NCBI RefSeq assembly: GCF_032362555.1
Contig: NC_083506.1
Span: 8,355,501-8,419,500, forward strand
Direction of reading: 5' to 3'
DNA from: Amyelois transitella
Lineage: Eukaryota > Arthropoda > Insecta > Lepidoptera > Pyralidae
Length of the DNA stretch: 64,000 bases
The notes under the pieces are model-generated. The model was given only the letters and a program-made list of their open reading frames with translations. It searched no databases and had not been told where the DNA came from. This document shows, piece after piece, positions 59,779 to 64,000 of the stretch (the stretch's first letter is position 1; every line of letters starts with the position of its first letter). The translations under genes were made by a program, and so were the position numbers.

Positions 59779-62700
59779 TCATCGTTTCTGGAATTTAACG
59801 TAAATGGGAGCAGTGGTCCGTAGTATGAAATCGGTGACGAAAACCAGATCCTGTGGCCTGGTCACCGGGAGCATCCTGTACTTGCGAATCACCGACGATA
59901 GAACTAGTTTCATCTCCATCATAGCAAACTTTTGGCCTGAAAATGTAATGCAAGCAAAATTTATATATAATTAATATCTGATTTTATAAGCAGCATAATC
60001 ATTGCAACCATATTTCTTTTTCATAAGGATAGATGGATTAATTGTGGTGGTTAGCAGAAAAAATAATAAAAAGCATGATATTCATATCCCACCGTGACTA
60101 TGTAACCATTGTTCATTAATTTTGATAACCAAATGCTTTACGACGAAGGCAAACATCGTGAGGACACTTGCACATTCCGGCAATGAATATGTAACCATGA
60201 TCCAATACTGGTTAAGATACCAGCAAAGTTTGCTCAAGCTACTACCAGCCAGAAAACCTGGCTGCATTGAACAATTAATTATCACGACGTACCAATACAA
60301 TTTCTCGGTCCTGCACTGAAGGGGATGTAAGCGTATGGGTGCCAAGTGGGTTCAGCGAGGAACCTCTCGGGGCGGAATTCCAGGGGTTCCGGGAACTGGT
60401 CACTGCGTCGGTGCAGGTCATATATCAGGACCGCGCATTCCGTCTCAGTAGGTATCAAGTAGTCTTCTGTGCATAAACAAAGAGATTTTAATAACTTAAT
60501 AAAGAAAAAAGATTGATATGGATGCATTCTTACGATTTGCTTCTTAGGCATGAAATAATAACTCTAGCTGAAGTTTTTTTATTGAAATTTGGCAGGTACC
60601 TTGGACACTTCGTTATAGGTGAAGGTTAGTTGTACATTAAAATCAGTAAATGAAAATTACAAATATTTTATATGAGTGTAGTACAGAATTTGACATCAAT
60701 ATGGCGCCTAAATAAAAGCGAGATTCGCGTTTGCAACCAACGACTTCTTATTTTAAATTACATTCAGATCGCATTTTTGGGTTTCTTAAAAATAGTAGTA
60801 CGACAATATATCTTACTCAATTGCAGTGGTTGTAGTATCCTCCTTACAATGAACGGTACAGGTGGGTAGAGCCTCATAGTTTCCTTGATGCAGCATCCGA
60901 GGTATTTCATCTCAGACAAGTCGTTGATGTCCGCTGCCCGGTCAGAAGAACCGAATATTTTTTCGCACTCTTCAAAAATTTTCTCCTATGAAACATGATT
61001 TTGAATCAGTTATACCTACTCAAGAGTTAATGATTGAAATAAGGAGATATTTTCCTAAAATGAAATTAATATTGTACTAGACTATTATTATGTGTTACAT
61101 AAGTCCAAAGCACGCCTCAACGCATCAACCTTTACGTTGAACAATGTCAAAAGAAAGTCAATTTTTGTTTTATTAATCGTACCTGGCATTCTTCATTGTT
61201 GGCTATCAGCATGAAAGCAAATTGAAGAGCTGACGAAGTAGTGTCGTGTCCCTGAAATAATTTAGAACAAATTGTTTTCAACAGTAACAAATAATGGATC
61301 AAATATTTCTCATGGTAATCTAGTGGACCAAATCTAATAACGTCATGTAAAGTACTTACATGCCAGCTTTAACAGATCGACTTTAAAGTTCATCTTCAAA
61401 ACCAACTTTTATTTAATGAAAGAGGAAGAGAGGTGTGTCTTGAGAGTAACGTATTAACCCAATATAAATGGCCTACCTCGAACATGAACGTGTCTACTTC
61501 CTCACCAATACCATCCGCGTCAATCGTACCATTCTCTTCGGCATGGAGCAGCAGATCCAGCATAGCTAGCCTCTTCTTGCCTGACTCTAGCGAATCTTCG
61601 TACTGAACATTATCGTCTTTATCGAAGACTAGATTTTTAAATTCCTTATCATTCCTCCTTTTATCTACCACCTTTCGACGGAATGAAGTCAGTAGATTGA
61701 GCAATTCATTGAACTTTCGACCGACTCGCGTGCGATTGAACACGATTTCGAAGTACATCCAGCACCGCTGCCCCCTATACACAACACATTGACCGAGCTT
61801 GTGTATAGCATCTTTGTAAGTTTTCCCAAATTCACTGGTCTCAGCATCCAATTGTGTACCCATGGAAGTTTCTAAAATAATAATATTTTTTTTACTTACG
61901 TATGCCTTACTTTTAAAGCATAGATAACTTATATCAAACGAGCGCCTTTCCCTGGTTTGCTTTAGTAGAATAATGACTCATAAAAGTGACATTGATAAAA
62001 TTTAAACTGGTGTTTATACGAATAATAACATTTAAGTAAATAAAGCATTCAAACCCACATTTCATTAAGTATACCTAAATGGTGCGATATTACTGTAGAC
62101 AGAACATAAGTCAGAACGATTTAATCTTATATGACTTTGTACTGTTCCGCCTCATTACTTACCACAAATAGAGTTTAATGTGAAATCTGTAATCATTGAA
62201 GAGACTTCAGTTTTACTCTCATTTTCTTCATGACGTAAACGTTCTACAAATTTCCAACTGTTTTCTTGTAAAATATAATTGAAATTACGGAGAATATTGA
62301 AATGAAATGCTGGTGTTAAAATCTTTCTTCGCTGTTGCCATTTGGAACCTGTAATCATTATGAAAAAAATATATAAATAGAAATATTAATGGAATGAAAA
62401 GGAGTAGCGCTATTCTAAAGATCCCGAAACTATTTTTAAATAGGTACCTCTCACTCTGCAATATACGAAAATAGTGTTTCTTTTTGTGAAATTCAAATCC
62501 ACGGTCTTCGAATAGCTTATCCACAATAAAGATTTCGAAGTTATGATATGGTGACTTAATTATGGATCACATTGAAAAAGACTAGCTTTATCGTATCTAC
62601 AAAAACAATAACAAATGTTATCAACACTATGATGACATCATTAACATATAAGATATTTGTATTTATATGCCGTTTGTATTTAAGTTTGTCAATCAATAAA

Positions 62701-63625
62701 AACACGACGTTACATTACTCGTACGTATCGGTCAGTACTTTCACCCTTTGAACAAGACGTAGTTCCTCTATCGGCTAGTCAATTTTATCTGTTTATTGAC
62801 ATGACCTCATTAGTCCTCTCATAAATAATTCTTCCGGACGCTGGATAGCAATAAAGTCTTAACAAAGATTTTCATTTTATGGCTACAATTTGCCCGACAC
62901 TTAAGTATTTCACGTGGATGTCGTAAAATGCGATTAACGTTAAAAGCACATTCATCTTGCTGCTAGACCAGATTGGAAGCTTATATAAAATATAATTTGG
63001 TGGGTCATTGCTGGGTCAATCAAGGAAACTCATAAACTTGAGATTGTACTTTTAGGCAATGGGCTTGCAAACTGTTACTGAATTTTATTTTTATCATGAA
63101 GCCATCTTGTTAATTTGGCCTACAAGTTACTTCCAAAACACTACTAGGTACGTCTAAAACATACTTGTTTGGGGTTTATAAATAAGATATTCGCTAGGTA
63201 AATCAATTATTTTATCTTATGAAATAAAATGAAAAGTAATTAGAAATAACATTTATTCATTTACTTACCATCACTAAGAAGCAAGCCTTCTTTCAACCAC
63301 GGTCTAATAAAACTGTATACAAAGCCTTTTTGATTGTATTTTGTTCCGGAAATTAAAGTCTGAAATTTTAAAAATAATTGAATGTATGCCTTCAAAAAAG
63401 GACTCTCTAACATTTTTTTAACTGTTCTTTATTTAGAATTACGAGTACTATCTCAATATAATTGTAAAATCCTATTATTATTAGAATGTAATTTTGTTAA
63501 GCGCTTTTTATTCACCTCTACATCTTCAGGATTATATAAAATTAAAATCTTCATGGGTCCCATTTTTAACTTGAACAGCTTATTGTATCTACTGCCCAAA
63601 GTCCGAAAATGATAAAATAGTCGCA
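59779..63625 (-). CDS. CYP4-family cytochrome P450, copy 3, lacking exon 1 in this window
   Basis: Eight exons on the minus strand: 63625-63516, 63359-63269, 62348-62163, 61871-61477, 61251-61183, 60985-60817, 60466-60293 and 59936-59779, in phase and without stops. They correspond to exons 2-9 of the other two copies, with lengths 110, 91, 186, 395, 69, 169, 174 and 158. Seen in order: [65 protein letters not shown] with the haem-linking Glu, ExxR in KETMRLYPP, and [17 protein letters not shown]. It is clearly more diverged from copies 1 and 2 than they are from each other. The membrane anchor and PGP hinge exon is not recognisable between 63626 and 64000, so it should lie to the right. Intron 3 contains a decayed family A repeat (about 62925-63115). 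Confidence 0.92.
62925..63115 (+). repeat. Decayed family A repeat in CYP4 copy 3 intron
   Basis: CACGTGGATGTCGTAAAATG, GAAACTCATAAACTTGAGA, TTAGGCAATGGGCTTGCAAA and ATCATGAAGCCATCTTGTT correspond to the family A order, with many changes and an insertion around 62945-63020. It is one of the oldest copies here. Confidence 0.6.
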
Positions 63626-64000
63626 CTGAAAAATACAATGCATTTAATTTATATGCAACACTAGAATATTTTTTTAGTAAATATAAAACAATATTTTGAT
63701 TGTAAAGTTTTGTCACACTTTATTGTATAAAAGACATTTTTATTTACAACTGTCAATTTTTATATCAGTGGATAGCTTTACCATGTGGGTTCTTACCCTT
63801 GATCTAATTAAAAAATTAACGTTACACTTAGTTCATGACAAAATCGTATATTGTGATTAATTTTCATAAATAAATTAATGAAACAAAATAATAAAGCCAT
63901 AGTTTGAGGAAGCCAAAAATAATGACACATAGGTAATGTATTCCATTCAAAAGCAAATATCAAAATAATTATTGTACGGAAGTTTCGCAACCTACGTTCT
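63626..64000. other. Intron sequence of CYP4 copy 3 at the window edge
   Basis: AT-rich. A 60-codon minus-strand frame (63808-63990) includes MALLFCFINLFMKINHNIRF, faintly like a P450 membrane anchor, but the Pro-Gly-Pro hinge and a phase-1 donor are absent. I therefore treat the stretch as intron. Confidence 0.4.

Noticed and set aside
63808-63990. Exon 1 of CYP4 copy 3
   Set aside because: Hydrophobic run is present but no IPGP hinge and no phase-1 donor.
1-64000. CRISPR arrays, bacterial operons, rRNA genes
   Set aside because: No direct-repeat/spacer pattern, no rRNA sequence; spliced genes show the window is animal nuclear DNA.

Overview
The window is nuclear DNA of an insect, almost certainly a moth or butterfly (Lepidoptera). 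It is AT-rich, its genes have many short introns, and it carries dispersed repeats ending in CATA/ATGT microsatellite tails (sequences such as CTTGCGGGGTAGACAGAGCC and ATGGATGTCGTAAAAGG). A tRNA-derived SINE and a tandem CYP4 cytochrome P450 cluster point the same way. I could not identify the species. Gene models below were built by reading splice sites, reading frames and intron phases by eye; exon coordinates are given in each entry.

Layout. At 2.4-4.1 kb a two-exon gene of unknown function (minus) stands head to head with an intronless zucchini/PLD6-like gene (plus) whose HKD catalytic motif is degenerate. At 6.4-9.3 kb (minus) lies msl-2, with RING and CXC domains. At 11.6-22.9 kb (plus) is a leucine-rich-repeat membrane protein with an 8-base first coding exon and a 7.4-kb first intron. 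At 24.8-28.6 kb (minus) is Upf3, complete down to its exon-junction-complex binding motif. At 29.3-30.4 kb (plus) is mitochondrial ribosomal protein S28. At 31.3-39.7 kb (minus) is kidney-type glutaminase, with two alternative first exons that both encode mitochondrial presequences.

From 40.3 kb to the right edge lie three tandem CYP4 genes, all minus, with the same exon pattern. The first (40.3-44.7 kb) has an in-frame stop and a poor donor site. The second (45.9-52.1 kb) is intact. The third (59.8-63.6 kb onward) lacks only its first exon, which should lie beyond the window. Between the second and third is a fossil DIRS-like tyrosine-recombinase retrotransposon (about 53.09-57.04 kb) inserted into a tRNA-derived SINE. 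It has inverted terminal repeats, an internal complementary region and a 63-bp minisatellite.

Repeat families used in the entries. Family A is a 200-260 bp element containing CCATGGATGTCGTAAAAGG and GACAGAGCCAACAGTCTT, with an ATGT tail. Family B contains GAGGTAGTCTCTGCCTACCC. Family C comprises sequences with TGCGAAAGT at one end and GCGGGTAAAAGCTAGT-like at the other. The tRNA-SINE has recognisable A and B boxes. A separate 881-bp DNA transposon-like element with 8-bp target duplications sits in a glutaminase intron.

The genes are mostly unrelated housekeeping or regulatory loci: piRNA-pathway-like, dosage-compensation/ubiquitin, mRNA decay, mitochondrial translation and glutamine metabolism. 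The P450 cluster is a rapidly evolving gene family. The points most worth a second look are the catalytically degenerate zucchini-like gene, the alternative glutaminase first exons, the 8-bp-TSD element, two perfect hairpins in introns, and the decaying P450 copy.
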